DNA from: DAOSEK01 sp035363095
GTDB lineage: Archaea; Nanobdellota; Nanobdellia; Woesearchaeales; UBA119
Reading direction: 5' to 3'
Length of the DNA stretch: 50,178 nucleotides
Assembly (NCBI GenBank): GCA_035363095.1
Contig: DAOSEK010000008.1
Coordinates: 1-50,178 of the forward strand
Shown here in pieces: positions 26,099-35,115 of the stretch (its first letter is position 1; each line of letters begins with the position of its first letter). The notes beneath the pieces are model-generated. The model ran no database searches and had not been told where the DNA came from. It was given only the letters and a program-made list of their open reading frames with translations. Position numbers and translations under genes: made by a program.

Positions 26099-27808
26099 AT
26101 GTCAAAATATAAAACACATAATTGTGGCGAATTAAGAATAACAGATGTAGAAAAACAAGTAACACTATCAGGCTGGGTTCATTCAATAAGAAGCCATGGG
26201 CTTTTATCATTTATAGACTTAAGGGATAGATTTGGGCTAACCCAAATAGTTTTAGATAGCTCCCTTGTAAAAAATCTAAGAAAAGAATCAACTATTTCCA
26301 TTACAGGCAAGGTAATAAAAAAGGAAAATCCTAACAAGGCACTTTTAACTGGTGAGATTGAAATAAGAGCCAGTTCAATTGAGGTGTTAAGCTTGGCAGA
26401 ACCATTGCCATTAGATGAAAATGCAAGTGATGATACCCGGCTTAAATATAGATACCTTGATCTAAGAAGGCCTGAAATGATTAAAAACCTTAAACTTAGA
26501 CATGATGTCTTACAGGCTGCAAGAGATTATTTTGACAAAAATGAATTCTTGGAAATTGACACACCTATGCTTGTAAAATCAACACCTGAAGGTGCAAGGG
26601 ATTACCTTGTTCCAAGTAGGATTAATAAGGGACAATTTTATGCATTACCACAATCACCTCAGCTATACAAACAAATACTTATGATTGCTGGAGTAGATAG
26701 ATATTTTCAGATAGCAAAATGCCTGCGTGATGAAGATCTGCGAATGGATAGGCAACCAGAACATACCCAATTGGACCTTGAAATGAGCTTTGTAACGCAA
26801 GAGGAAATCAGAGGATTTGTTGAAGGACTTTACAAACACATATTCAAGCAGGTATTAGGCTTAGAACTTGAAGATTTTAAAGTATTCTCGTATAAAGAAG
26901 CCTTAGAAACCTACGGCTCTGACAAGCCTGATATTCGATTTGGTCTTGAATTAAAAGATATAACGGCAATCGCAAAAAAATCAGATTTTAGCATATTCAA
27001 TGACGCAGAAACAATAAAATGTATAGTCGTGCAAAAAGAATTCACAAGAAAAGAAATAGATGAATTCACCCATCTCGCAAAGGTATATGGAGCAAATGGC
27101 TTAGCTAGCCTCAAGGTGAAAGATAACGCTCTTGATGGCTCTATATCAAAATACATACCAGCTACGCTTCAACAAGAACTAATCAAAAATACCCAATCAA
27201 AAGAAGGATCTTCTATAATAATAATCTCCGGAAAAAAGAAAACAACACAGATTGCCCTAGGCCAAATAAGGCTTAAAATAAGAGATATGTTAGCCCTTGT
27301 AAATCCAAAAGAGTTCAAATTCGCATGGATTATAGACTTTCCTCTCTTCTCTTGGAATGAAGATGAGCAAAAATGGGAGCCAGAGCATCATATGTTTTCA
27401 ATGCCAAAACCGGAATTTGTACAAGACTTTGAGAAAAGACCTGGAGAAGTGCTTGGCGATCTTTACGATATCACCTTAAATGGTCTAGAACTTGGCTCTG
27501 GCTCAATTAGAGTGACAAACCCATTAATTCAAAAGCGAATAATGAACTTTATAGGGCTCTCAGAGGAAGAGGCAAACCAAAAATTTGGATTCTTGCTTGA
27601 AGCATACAAATATGGCGCTCCAATTCATGGTGGAATGGGTTTAGGGCTTGACAGGCTTGTTGCACTAATGGCAGGTACAAGTGACATAAGAGAAGTAATC
27701 GCTTTTCCAAAAAATAAGAACGCCCAATGTCCAATGGATGGCTGTCCAAATGATGTATCAAAAACCCAGCTAGATGAACTAGGTATATCAATAAATAAAA
27801 CAGGTTAA
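26099..27808 (+). CDS. aspS: Aspartyl-tRNA synthetase, bacterial type with GAD domain
   Basis: 569 residues, class IIb synthetase. OB anticodon-binding domain (about 1-105, GWVHSIRSHGLLSFIDLRD), class II motif 2 region FQIAKCLRDEDLRMDRQPEHTQ near 205-226, a GAD insertion (about 280-400) and motif 3 GMGLGLDRLVALM near 508-520. The roughly 430-residue archaeal/eukaryotic AspRS lacks the GAD insertion, so this gene is of bacterial type and probably acquired by transfer. AGGTGA precedes the ATG. It ends with a bacterial-style tail (IREVIAFPKNKNAQCPM). Confidence 0.93.
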   Translation: MSKYKTHNCGELRITDVEKQVTLSGWVHSIRSHGLLSFIDLRDRFGLTQIVLDSSLVKNLRKESTISITGKVIKKENPNKALLTGEIEIRASSIEVLSLAEPLPLDENASDDTRLKYRYLDLRRPEMIKNLKLRHDVLQAARDYFDKNEFLEIDTPMLVKSTPEGARDYLVPSRINKGQFYALPQSPQLYKQILMIAGVDRYFQIAKCLRDEDLRMDRQPEHTQLDLEMSFVTQEEIRGFVEGLYKHIFKQVLGLELEDFKVFSYKEALETYGSDKPDIRFGLELKDITAIAKKSDFSIFNDAETIKCIVVQKEFTRKEIDEFTHLAKVYGANGLASLKVKDNALDGSISKYIPATLQQELIKNTQSKEGSSIIIISGKKKTTQIALGQIRLKIRDMLALVNPKEFKFAWIIDFPLFSWNEDEQKWEPEHHMFSMPKPEFVQDFEKRPGEVLGDLYDITLNGLELGSGSIRVTNPLIQKRIMNFIGLSEEEANQKFGFLLEAYKYGAPIHGGMGLGLDRLVALMAGTSDIREVIAFPKNKNAQCPMDGCPNDVSKTQLDELGISINKTG

Positions 27809-27824
27809 GCCGTTTTCAATTAAT

Positions 27825-27951
27825 AGAAAAGCATATCTCTTGTTTCAACACAAGGACCCGGTACGTTTTTTTGTAATCAACAACCTTCCTGAATTTAGCG
27901 CATGCTTTTATATTCCCAACATACCTTGCCTTTTAGGGCGAGGTTGTTAAT
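27825..27951 (+). mobile_element. Small element II (uninterrupted, 127 bp)
   Basis: Starts AGAAAAGCATA after TTAAT and ends GAGGTTGTTAAT. It has the left hairpin (CTCTTGTTTCAACACAAGG, slightly decayed), the internal GTAATCAACAACC segment without an insertion, GCGCATGC, and the right hairpin CCTTGCCTTTTAGGGCGAGG. It sits between the convergent ends of aspS and the TadC-like gene and serves as an empty-site control for 17667-17921. Confidence 0.7.
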
Positions 27952-28041
27952 TTAACATATTTTTCTTTTTAACCTTCTTTTATCTTTTTTTAATAGACGC
28001 TTATTTAAAATTCAATTTCTATTAATATTTATGGAACTTAC

Positions 28042-29040
28042 TTAACCCATTGATTGAAAGAAAATAGAAACTGCGTACCTAAATCCTGTGAATAATAAAA
28101 AAACTATAAACATCAAAGGAAGAAAAAACCTAATTCCTGATGCGGCTTTGCCCTTATTAATTACTCCTAATAACAGACTTGCAAGAAGTGTTGTCATACC
28201 AAGTAAAACATATGCAAGCACAGAAAGATAACCTGGGTCTACAACCCCACTGCTTGCACCAATACCTAACTCAAATCCAGCTGTTTTATCGCTTGTAAGA
28301 CTTTGAATCTCTGAGAATTCAGAAACCACACCTACAAAATGTATTGAAATAGCCAAAAGCAAAGGAGTTCCAAAAATAACCGTAAATAAAATAAATGCCA
28401 TATAGGTCTTAGTTTTAGTTTGCAAATCCTTCTTTAAGGATTGAGTCTCTCTTATATCATTTGCAATATCATTTAGAAGTATTGAAAGATTTCCTCCCGT
28501 CTTAAAAGAAGATGCAAGAAGCTTTAATACCCTTTCAAGCATCACAGATTTAATCCGTTTTCTAATATCCATAAGAGCCTTAGTAAAAGATTTAATACCT
28601 GTACCTTCTTTCACAGCAATCTTAATCTCACTTGATAATGGCTCAAACTCTTCTCTTGCAGAGGCGCTTAAGGCTTGATGTGAGGTCATTCCAGATTTAA
28701 CATTATTTGCCATAATCTGCATCATATCCGGAAGTATCTTTTCAACCTTTTCGCTCCTTTGTTCTACTTTAAGATAGGTTATAAGATAAAACACCAATTG
28801 AATCAAAATAACAAACATAATTGCTATCGGGATTGAATATATCCAATTTAAGCTAGTAAAAAACAAAATATACAATACAGGAATCACCGCAAATATAATA
28901 GATAATAGAACCGAGGATCCAAGCTTATAATATACATTCTCCTCATCTCCTGCAAGGGTCAACATTTTTTTATAAAACTTAATATAACCACTAGGTGCAA
29001 GTTTTGATAAACTAATGTATAACCTTTTTTTAAATTCCAT
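28042..29040 (-). CDS. TadC/FlaJ-type pilus assembly membrane protein
   Basis: 332 residues. Type II secretion F-domain protein that forms the membrane platform for the assembly ATPase. Two membrane helices near 45-90, a cytoplasmic helical domain with MQIMANNVKSGMTSHQAL near 108-125 and LKLLASSFKTGGNLSILL near 170-188, then three helices toward the C-terminus. The GG(N)L signature is shared with the second platform gene at 29353. The ATG at 29040 is preferred; a GTG three codons upstream (29049) is also possible. Last gene of the minus-strand pilus cluster. Confidence 0.82.
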   Translation of the reverse strand: MEFKKRLYISLSKLAPSGYIKFYKKMLTLAGDEENVYYKLGSSVLLSIIFAVIPVLYILFFTSLNWIYSIPIAIMFVILIQLVFYLITYLKVEQRSEKVEKILPDMMQIMANNVKSGMTSHQALSASAREEFEPLSSEIKIAVKEGTGIKSFTKALMDIRKRIKSVMLERVLKLLASSFKTGGNLSILLNDIANDIRETQSLKKDLQTKTKTYMAFILFTVIFGTPLLLAISIHFVGVVSEFSEIQSLTSDKTAGFELGIGASSGVVDPGYLSVLAYVLLGMTTLLASLLLGVINKGKAASGIRFFLPLMFIVFLLFTGFRYAVSIFFQSMG

Positions 29041-29196
29041 CTTATTCACTTAATTCTTAGATCATATGCAAGTTTTGATACTCCTGATTATAATCTTTTT
29101 TTGATTGTGTTTTATTCACCTTGCTGTTGCACTAGGTGCCAGTTTTGATATTTCTGAGTATAATCTTTTTTAAATTGTGTTTTATCCACTTAACTC
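28989..29196 (-). repeat. Three ~70-bp tandem copies of the TadC-like gene's 5' end
   Basis: The segment covering the gene's start codon and first about 15 codons occurs three times (landmark GCAAGTTTTGATA at 28997 and 29068, GCCAGTTTTGATA at 29138; periods 71 and 70). The gene uses the first copy. The two upstream copies keep GTGAATAAA or GTGGATAAA and the following Lys-rich codons but diverge and hit stops. The remaining gap to 29352 shows only AT-rich sequence. Confidence 0.75.
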
Positions 29197-29352
29197 TTCA
29201 ATATTAAAAAATAACCAATTTTTTATCTGATCAAATGTATTTTAAAATTCTATTCCTAGCATTTTAATTCTTTTCAAGCATTAATATACATCTAGCCTAA
29301 TTCAAGTATTGATTATATCAACACTTTATCTATCAACTATTTAAAATATGGA

Positions 29353-30255
29353 TTAAAATTCTACTGCCGGCCTTCTAGCCTTGATCATATTAATTATAAT
29401 CACCTGAACAATTACAGTAATCCCAACAAAAGCAGTAATAGTAATCTCATTTACTCCCATATCAGCAAACGATGACAAAATAATCATCATAGTCATTCCA
29501 ATAGTAGGAATAGCTACAGCAAAAAGCATATATATCAAAGACCAAAGATTAAGTTCATTAGCATAGCTTGAAATTCTTGCTCTTTGGTTTTGAGTTAATT
29601 CATTAATAATAGAATTAAGTGATTCCTTAAGATTTCCACCTGACCTTATAGTATTAACAATCTGCCATGAAACCTTATTAAAAAATTCCGAGTCTGTTTC
29701 TTTTGCAACCTCTTCCATTGCATTATCAATTGATTTACCTGCATTTATCCTTAGAATTGCTTCTTTAAAACAATCAGATATCTCGCCATAATCTGATTTA
29801 GAAACATTTACAATAGCATTGTAAAGTGGCGCTCCTGTGGCAGTATGTAGTAAAAGGTCTTTAACCGCAAAAATCAAATGTTTATCAATCTCGTCTGCTC
29901 TTTTTTGTGCCAAAATCTTAGGGTATTTAGTGAGTATTATGAAAAACAGGAGCGCCACGCCAAAAAAAACCTGTAGAAACAAAATTATGGTTTGGGTAAT
30001 CTCTTTGGTTCTAAGAAAAACCAACTGGGAAGATATAACCGAGAACAAAACTCCATATAAAAGAGAACTAAAAAACACTGAAATCATATATGGAATGGCT
30101 TCGTATTTAAGCGATGCCTTCTTTAAATCACTTGGAATTGAGGGGAATGCTTTCAAAAGAAACGATCCAATATTTTTAAATCTTTTAAGTCTTTTTTTAG
30201 AAAAAGAAGGGTCTACTAAAATAAATATTATTCCATTATCTTTTCTGCTATCCAT
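29353..30255 (-). CDS. Second TadB/FlaJ-type platform protein
   Basis: 300 residues with the same F-domain plan: two helices near 50-105, a cytoplasmic helical domain with LLLHTATGAPLYNAIVN near 132 and VNTIRSGGNLKESLNSII near 200, and two C-terminal helices. A pair of platform proteins is the TadB-TadC arrangement; archaellum systems have one FlaJ. Membrane, pilus base. It lies between the TadC-like gene and an intervening mobile element upstream. Confidence 0.82.
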   Translation of the reverse strand: MDSRKDNGIIFILVDPSFSKKRLKRFKNIGSFLLKAFPSIPSDLKKASLKYEAIPYMISVFFSSLLYGVLFSVISSQLVFLRTKEITQTIILFLQVFFGVALLFFIILTKYPKILAQKRADEIDKHLIFAVKDLLLHTATGAPLYNAIVNVSKSDYGEISDCFKEAILRINAGKSIDNAMEEVAKETDSEFFNKVSWQIVNTIRSGGNLKESLNSIINELTQNQRARISSYANELNLWSLIYMLFAVAIPTIGMTMMIILSSFADMGVNEITITAFVGITVIVQVIIINMIKARRPAVEF

Positions 30256-30362
30256 AGTGCCCCTCTAAATATAAACCTACATATACAAATAAAACCAACA
30301 AGCAAATTATTGTTTTACATATTCTTTTTAGGTATCTTCAAATCCAGTTTATATCGTTTGTA

Positions 30363-30669
30363 TCATGTTTTTATATTACCAACATGCCGTGCCTTTTAGG
30401 GCGAGGTTGTTGATTTCATGAATCCGTTATTCGCATACTTTGGTCAATAGAAAAGCATACCTCGTGTTTCAACAAGAGGATTCGATAAGCTTTTCAGTTA
30501 TCAACAACCTAGCTTTAATACAGCGCATGCTTTTATATTACTAACATACCTCGCCCTTTGGGGTGAGGTTGTTGATTTTTCAAGCCGAAATTTTGAATGG
30601 ACGGATTCACATAACGTTTAACCTCAACTATTCGTGAGACCCCTACACATTTATGCTCGGATTTTTCAC
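30363..30669 (+). mobile_element. Composite: II fragment, then element I with element II nested inside
   Basis: 30363-30414 is the right part of an element II ending TTGAT. Element I starts at 30415 (TTCATGAATCCG) and is interrupted in its central hairpin, after CATACTTTGG and TCAAT, by a complete 128-bp element II (30449-30576, ending TTGAT). It resumes with TTTTCAAGCCG and ends at 30669 (CTCGGATTTTTCAC). This is the reverse nesting of 17667-17921. It fills most of the 478-nt gap between the second platform gene and the ATPase. Confidence 0.75.
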
Positions 30670-30733
30670 TTGCAAAAGCAAAACCTTGAAACTATCTAAT
30701 TAAGATGCCTTCTAACATTTATCTTTGGGTTTT

Positions 30734-32605
30734 TCATTTTTTATGCTTTGCCCTATTTTTTTTTGATGTATTTTGTTCTAAATTGCTCTTTTTTTGGGCA
30801 GAAGCATTATTCTTATTTTCTTTACCTTGAAATAAATCAATTATTTCTTTAAAACTAAGTTTTTGAGATATCCCCTTTATTAAGAAATCCTTTTCCTTGT
30901 AATAGATCCTGAATATCTCTCCTACATCATTAATATCTTCAATCTTGTTTTTTGCCATCCATTCTAAAATATTTTCTTTTTCTTTTAGGTCATGTTCAAT
31001 TTCCTTAGGAGTTGCTCCAGTATGAAGACTTAATTCCTCAAAAATTCTTCTGCTAGGATTTACTTTTTCAAAATTATCAGTTCTTGGAGTCCATCTAAAT
31101 AGGTGGTTTAGTTCAATATCATCCTTACTTTCAATTATCTCTGCAACCTCGAGGGTTTTTCTTCTTCCAGACCTTCTATCTCTGAATTGAATAATCACAA
31201 GGTGTAGAGAACCAATCTCGGTTTTTGGAACACTTAAAGGAGGCTCTTCAAGCCTTTTTAATACTTGGCTTGCAGTATCTGCATGCATCGTAGCATAAAC
31301 AGAATGTCCAGTATGCATTGCCTCAAAAAGTGCTTGAGCCTGTTCTTTTCTTCTAATCTCTCCTACTAAAATCCTATCAGGCCTCATCCTAAGAGCAGCA
31401 ACTATTAAATCAAGCATTGAAATCTCTCCCTCTCCTTCAGGATTGGGATTTTTGCTAGTCATAGGGACCCAGTTCCATCGCAAAGATTTTGGCAAAGATA
31501 TTTCCCTTGTATCTTCAACACTAATTATCCTATTAGTTGGCGGTATAAATGATGATAGAACATTTAGAACTGAGGTCTTTCCTGATGCGGTACCTCCTGC
31601 AACAATAATATTTAATTCGTATTGCATAGCAAGCCAAATAAATGCTGCAACCTCTTTTGAGAATAGATTAATCTCTTTTTCCACAAACTGAGTAATTGTC
31701 CATGGGTTTCTTGCAAATCTTCTTATTGTAATTGTATTCCCATTAGTACTAATAGGATAAAGTGTAGATGCAACCCTATCCCCACTTAAAAGATAAGCAT
31801 CCATTATTGGGTGAAGGGAATTAATCTGCTGACCAGACCTTCTTCCAATATCTGAAGAAAGATTAAAAATGTTCTCTTCATTATCAATAAAAATATGGCT
31901 TTTAAGCCATCCTGCTCTTTTATGATAAATAGAAATAGGCTCAGTAGAACTATTTATTGCTATCTCTTCAATATTATTATCTGATAACAATACCTCAATA
32001 TGTCCAAGACCATAAATCTTATGTATAATTATACTTGCAAGGCATAAAATAATATCTTCCTTTTCTTCAGGTATTCTTTTTCTAACCTCTAAAATAACAG
32101 TTTTAAGATATCTTTTTTTAATCTCTTCAACCTTTTTAGGGTCGGTTGCCTCTTCAATCTCAGTTGGAATGTTTTTAAGCAAAAGCTCAATCATTCCATT
32201 CACAAACGCTTCTGCTCCTATTGAAAGTTTAGGAACACTTAAATCATAAATTGACACATCTTCATTTGGCACTTTCCAAATTTTAACGTGTGCATCCATT
32301 CCATCTGAATTCAACTGATAATCGTATATTAATTCCTTTTTTTCAACGATAGGTATTGGCTTTTTATTATCTTTTATCTCTCTTTTTAATGGTTTAAGAA
32401 TAGGAGAACCAAATGGGTTTAATGGGTAATTAATCTCTAAAATCCCTTGCTCCTCTAAAAATACTGCCCAAAACTCGACTTTCTTTGGCTCAATTAAAAG
32501 TGATTTAGAAACTTGTGAAATGCTAACTCCTAGCTTTTTCTTATCATATTCATCTATTACAAAATCAAATATCTTATCTGGGGCTATAATTATCCTTTCA
32601 ATCAT
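30734..32605 (-). CDS. Type II/IV secretion ATPase (FlaI/TadA/GspE family)
   Basis: 623 residues. Hexameric ATPase powering pilin assembly at the inner face of the membrane. N-terminal variable domain (about 1-190), then the catalytic core: VAGGTASGKTSVLN Walker A near 340, Asp box VEDTREI near 366, RPDRILVGEIRRKEQ Walker B region near 407, His box MHTGHSVYATMHADT near 428. A Lys/Asn-rich tail ends the protein. Downstream of the KaiC-like gene by 9 nt, so co-transcribed with it. FlaI or TadA cannot be separated by eye. Confidence 0.9.
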   Translation of the reverse strand: MIERIIIAPDKIFDFVIDEYDKKKLGVSISQVSKSLLIEPKKVEFWAVFLEEQGILEINYPLNPFGSPILKPLKREIKDNKKPIPIVEKKELIYDYQLNSDGMDAHVKIWKVPNEDVSIYDLSVPKLSIGAEAFVNGMIELLLKNIPTEIEEATDPKKVEEIKKRYLKTVILEVRKRIPEEKEDIILCLASIIIHKIYGLGHIEVLLSDNNIEEIAINSSTEPISIYHKRAGWLKSHIFIDNEENIFNLSSDIGRRSGQQINSLHPIMDAYLLSGDRVASTLYPISTNGNTITIRRFARNPWTITQFVEKEINLFSKEVAAFIWLAMQYELNIIVAGGTASGKTSVLNVLSSFIPPTNRIISVEDTREISLPKSLRWNWVPMTSKNPNPEGEGEISMLDLIVAALRMRPDRILVGEIRRKEQAQALFEAMHTGHSVYATMHADTASQVLKRLEEPPLSVPKTEIGSLHLVIIQFRDRRSGRRKTLEVAEIIESKDDIELNHLFRWTPRTDNFEKVNPSRRIFEELSLHTGATPKEIEHDLKEKENILEWMAKNKIEDINDVGEIFRIYYKEKDFLIKGISQKLSFKEIIDLFQGKENKNNASAQKKSNLEQNTSKKNRAKHKK

Positions 32606-32614
32606 TTGCAGACC

Positions 32615-33370
32615 TTATTTTCTTATAGATAAACCATTATGGTTCAAATCTAATATATAAATCTTATTAGAATGATTTGTTCCTCTCATTTTAAAAACTT
32701 CAATGTACTTAATTCTTATGTTCCCCTCCAAAACACTATATAACAAAATATCACCATCTACTTCATACTCTTCAATTGTAGGCACGTGTTCATGGGTGTT
32801 TTGAGCAACCTCAGAAATTAAAAGGCCCGTACAACCCCATTTTCTAATAGTATTGAAAAGCGATAACAAAATTTTTCTTTGTTTAACTGAAGATTCATAA
32901 AGCGTTGTTACAGCAGTTATAGAATCAATAACAACCCTTTTTGTATTATTTGAAGTAATAATATCCGAAGCAATCCCTCCTCCCGTTTTAATCACAGCCT
33001 CAACTTGTTCAGGCGTATACTCTAAAAAAATAAACTTTCCATCATCTTCAAGTTTTTGAAGGTCCCAACCAAATAATTTCATTGCTCTATATACATTCTC
33101 TTTTTTTTCTTCAAAACTAATAAAGACTCCATTTTCATTGTATTTAGTTATCCCATTATAAAGAAATTGTATACCAAATATACTCTTATTTGTCCCTGCA
33201 TCACCTGAAATCAGATTAATACTTCCCTTGACAAAACCACCTTGTATTAATTCATCAAAACCCGGTATGCCTGTTGGAGTTCTGATAATCCCTGATTTCT
33301 CTTGTTCTACTAACACTTTTTCTTTTGTTATTTTTAGATGATTAGTGTGATTATTTTTGTTTGCTCCCAT
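32615..33370 (-). CDS. KaiC-like RecA-fold ATPase of the pilus operon
   Basis: 251 residues, one KaiC domain. PTGIPGFDELIQGG near 37, Walker A SGDAGTNKSIFG near 58-69, Walker B VVIDSIT near 148, LLISEVAQN near 188. Position next to the ATPase parallels FlaH/ArlH, the KaiC-like protein that docks on FlaI in archaella. Unlike many FlaH proteins the Walker A Lys-Ser pair is intact, so ATP hydrolysis is plausible. First gene before the ATPase; its promoter region is triplicated. Confidence 0.8.
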   Translation of the reverse strand: MGANKNNHTNHLKITKEKVLVEQEKSGIIRTPTGIPGFDELIQGGFVKGSINLISGDAGTNKSIFGIQFLYNGITKYNENGVFISFEEKKENVYRAMKLFGWDLQKLEDDGKFIFLEYTPEQVEAVIKTGGGIASDIITSNNTKRVVIDSITAVTTLYESSVKQRKILLSLFNTIRKWGCTGLLISEVAQNTHEHVPTIEEYEVDGDILLYSVLEGNIRIKYIEVFKMRGTNHSNKIYILDLNHNGLSIRK

Positions 33371-33386
33371 GTTTTTTACATCCTTA

Positions 33387-33556
33387 CCTTGTATTTATAA
33401 ACACAAAATTCTTTAATCATTCTGATTAGGAGATACAATTCAAATACACATTGTTTTGTATTTATACATGCAATATTCTTTAAACATTGTGAGTGGGGGT
33501 TATAATTCAAACATATCCTTGTTTTGTATCTATTACTCCAATATTCTTTAAACGGG
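33387..33556 (-). promoter_or_regulatory. Triplicated promoter of the KaiC-like gene
   Basis: On the minus strand a unit of 67-68 bp containing TTTAAAGAATATT and TATAAATAC occurs three times. TATA cores lie at about 33391-33402, 33459-33468 and 33526-33535, the last decayed. The nearest TATA is about 26 nt from the ATG, fitting a leaderless transcript. The two distal copies could start longer transcripts or be inert. Confidence 0.6.
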
Positions 33557-33695
33557 TTTTAACAAACACAATTTCAACCTATTTCTTTACAAGCTTAAAT
33601 CCTTATATTGGTTTCATAAATATATTTGACTTTTTTAGTTGTTTATTGTATTTGTCATTTCTTTTAATTTAAAAACCTTGTGCTATTTAGACTCT

Positions 33696-33803
33696 CTAGC
33701 GAATATAACTTATATTCATGCTAAAAGACGCTATACCATGAAAACAGGGTAGTCTCTACTCTAGGGGATATAACTTATATGCAAGCTAAAAGACAAGATA
33801 GTT
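33696..33803. repeat. Two ~65-bp tandem repeats
   Basis: CTAGCGAATATAACTTATAT..ATGCTAAAAGACG-type sequence occurs twice (landmark TATAACTTATAT at 33704 and 33769, period 65; CTAAAAGAC follows each). It lies in the 959-nt gap upstream of the KaiC-like gene, which also holds the triplicated promoter, repeat family III and an element II; no gene is visible there. Confidence 0.55.
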
Positions 33804-33960
33804 CATCACCCGAAAGGACAGGCAAGGACGACTATATGGAATATCCCGATATGGAATACTAATTCATATGTTAAAAGAGAGCATCATAAGAGCATCATAA
33901 ATAATCTCACCTCATAAACCTACAAATCCTCTATATAATGATTATATGTTAGATTATCTT

Positions 33961-34120
33961 ATTGAAAATCTCACAATGTGAGATTTGAAAGGATTTAATA
34001 CCTCTCACATTAGTGTGAGATTTTCAATTTTAAGATTTATCCTTAATCAGTGAGTCCGTAAATACCCTTGCCTTTAGGTTTGGGACATGTTGAACAATCA
34101 AGAGGATAAATTTCAATTAT
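33961..34120. repeat. Repeat family III, copy 2, with long inverted repeat
   Basis: Begins with a strong potential hairpin: ATTGAAAATCTCAC (33961-33974) pairs with GTGAGATTTTCAAT (34014-34027). Inside it AATGTGAG pairs with CTCACATT, giving 22 pairs with a small bulge and an about 21-nt loop. The second part (CTTTAGGTTTGGGA, GAACAATCAAGAGGATAAAT) matches 20911-20957. Non-coding. Confidence 0.65.
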
Positions 34121-34168
34121 TTTAGACAAATTAGTGATTTATCTATATAATCTATATACTTCATTGAT

Positions 34169-34295
34169 AGAAAAGGATACATCGTGTTTCAACACAAGCA
34201 CTCCGTACTCTTTTTTTTAATCAACAACCTCGCTGAATTTAGCGCATGCTTTTATATTACCAACATACCTCGCCATTTAGGGCGAGTTTGTTGAT
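34169..34295 (+). mobile_element. Small element II (uninterrupted, 127 bp)
   Basis: Directly follows TTGAT (34164-34168), starts AGAAAAGGATAC and ends GTTTGTTGAT. It contains the left hairpin TCGTGTTTCAACACAAG (decayed), TTAATCAACAACCTCGC without an insertion, GCGCATGC, and the right hairpin CCTCGCCATTTAGGGCGAG. Best-delimited single copy of this family. Confidence 0.75.
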
Positions 34296-34329
34296 TAGAA
34301 GATATAACAAGCTCTACAAATTTAGTTTT

Positions 34330-35115
34330 TTAACCTTTAGCAAGTAAAATCCTTGAGTCCTTAACAAGTCCTAAGTACTCTTCAAAACTTATTTCTCCAA
34401 CTTCCCCATAAGCGTAATCGTTGTTAAAATCAAAAGTGATACGTGTTATAGTCGTTGTTGCATTAGAGTTTAAAATTAATCTTGCGTTAGAAACATTTAA
34501 ACTTACATTCTTCCCACCACTGCTGTACCCAAAAGCAGAATTATAAGAATTTAAGTCTAAATACCTTGTTTTGTTGTATAAAACTATCAACGCAGAATTT
34601 CTAATAACGCAATTAACAACCACTGCCCCAGAATCACTGGGAGTAAACTCTATCCCTCCACTAGATAATTCATCTGCTTTAATCTCAATAGTTAATCCTT
34701 TAAGATTTAGTGTATCATTATAAAAAATTGAAGTATTTGAAAAATTTAATAGATTTGAGTTGATAAATATCTCATTAGAAACATTAGCAACAAAACCAAT
34801 ATTTGTATGATTTGAATAGGATTTCAAAAAGTCATTATACAAAGAAAGATTTTTGGAGTAATCTTTTAAATATAAATTTGATATGGTAAAATTGGTTTTT
34901 GAAGCGTTCACAGAGATATTTAATATGTTTAAAAAATCAGTTGCAACATCTGATTCAATGTATCTAATTTTCTTGGCTAAGAGAAGAGATTCTAAAACCT
35001 CATAGTCTTGCCTAGATATCTCTTTTGATACTAAAGCCATGCTAAAGAGCATAATTAGCATAAACATTAAAAGCAGGCTAAAAAAGAACCCTTTTTTGTT
35101 CCACTTTTTATTCAT
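34330..35115 (-). CDS. Pilin-like surface protein, distal gene of the cluster
   Basis: 261 residues. N-terminal KKGFFFSLLLMFMLIMLFS (about 7-25) is a hydrophobic anchor preceded by basic residues, the type IV pilin-like layout, though without the Gln-x3-Glu seen in three cluster mates. The exterior part is rich in Asn, Ser and Thr with many N-x-S/T sequons, so probably N-glycosylated and beta-rich. Overlaps the next upstream gene by 8 nt. No family recognised beyond pilus accessory protein. Confidence 0.65.
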   Translation of the reverse strand: MNKKWNKKGFFFSLLLMFMLIMLFSMALVSKEISRQDYEVLESLLLAKKIRYIESDVATDFLNILNISVNASKTNFTISNLYLKDYSKNLSLYNDFLKSYSNHTNIGFVANVSNEIFINSNLLNFSNTSIFYNDTLNLKGLTIEIKADELSSGGIEFTPSDSGAVVVNCVIRNSALIVLYNKTRYLDLNSYNSAFGYSSGGKNVSLNVSNARLILNSNATTTITRITFDFNNDYAYGEVGEISFEEYLGLVKDSRILLAKG

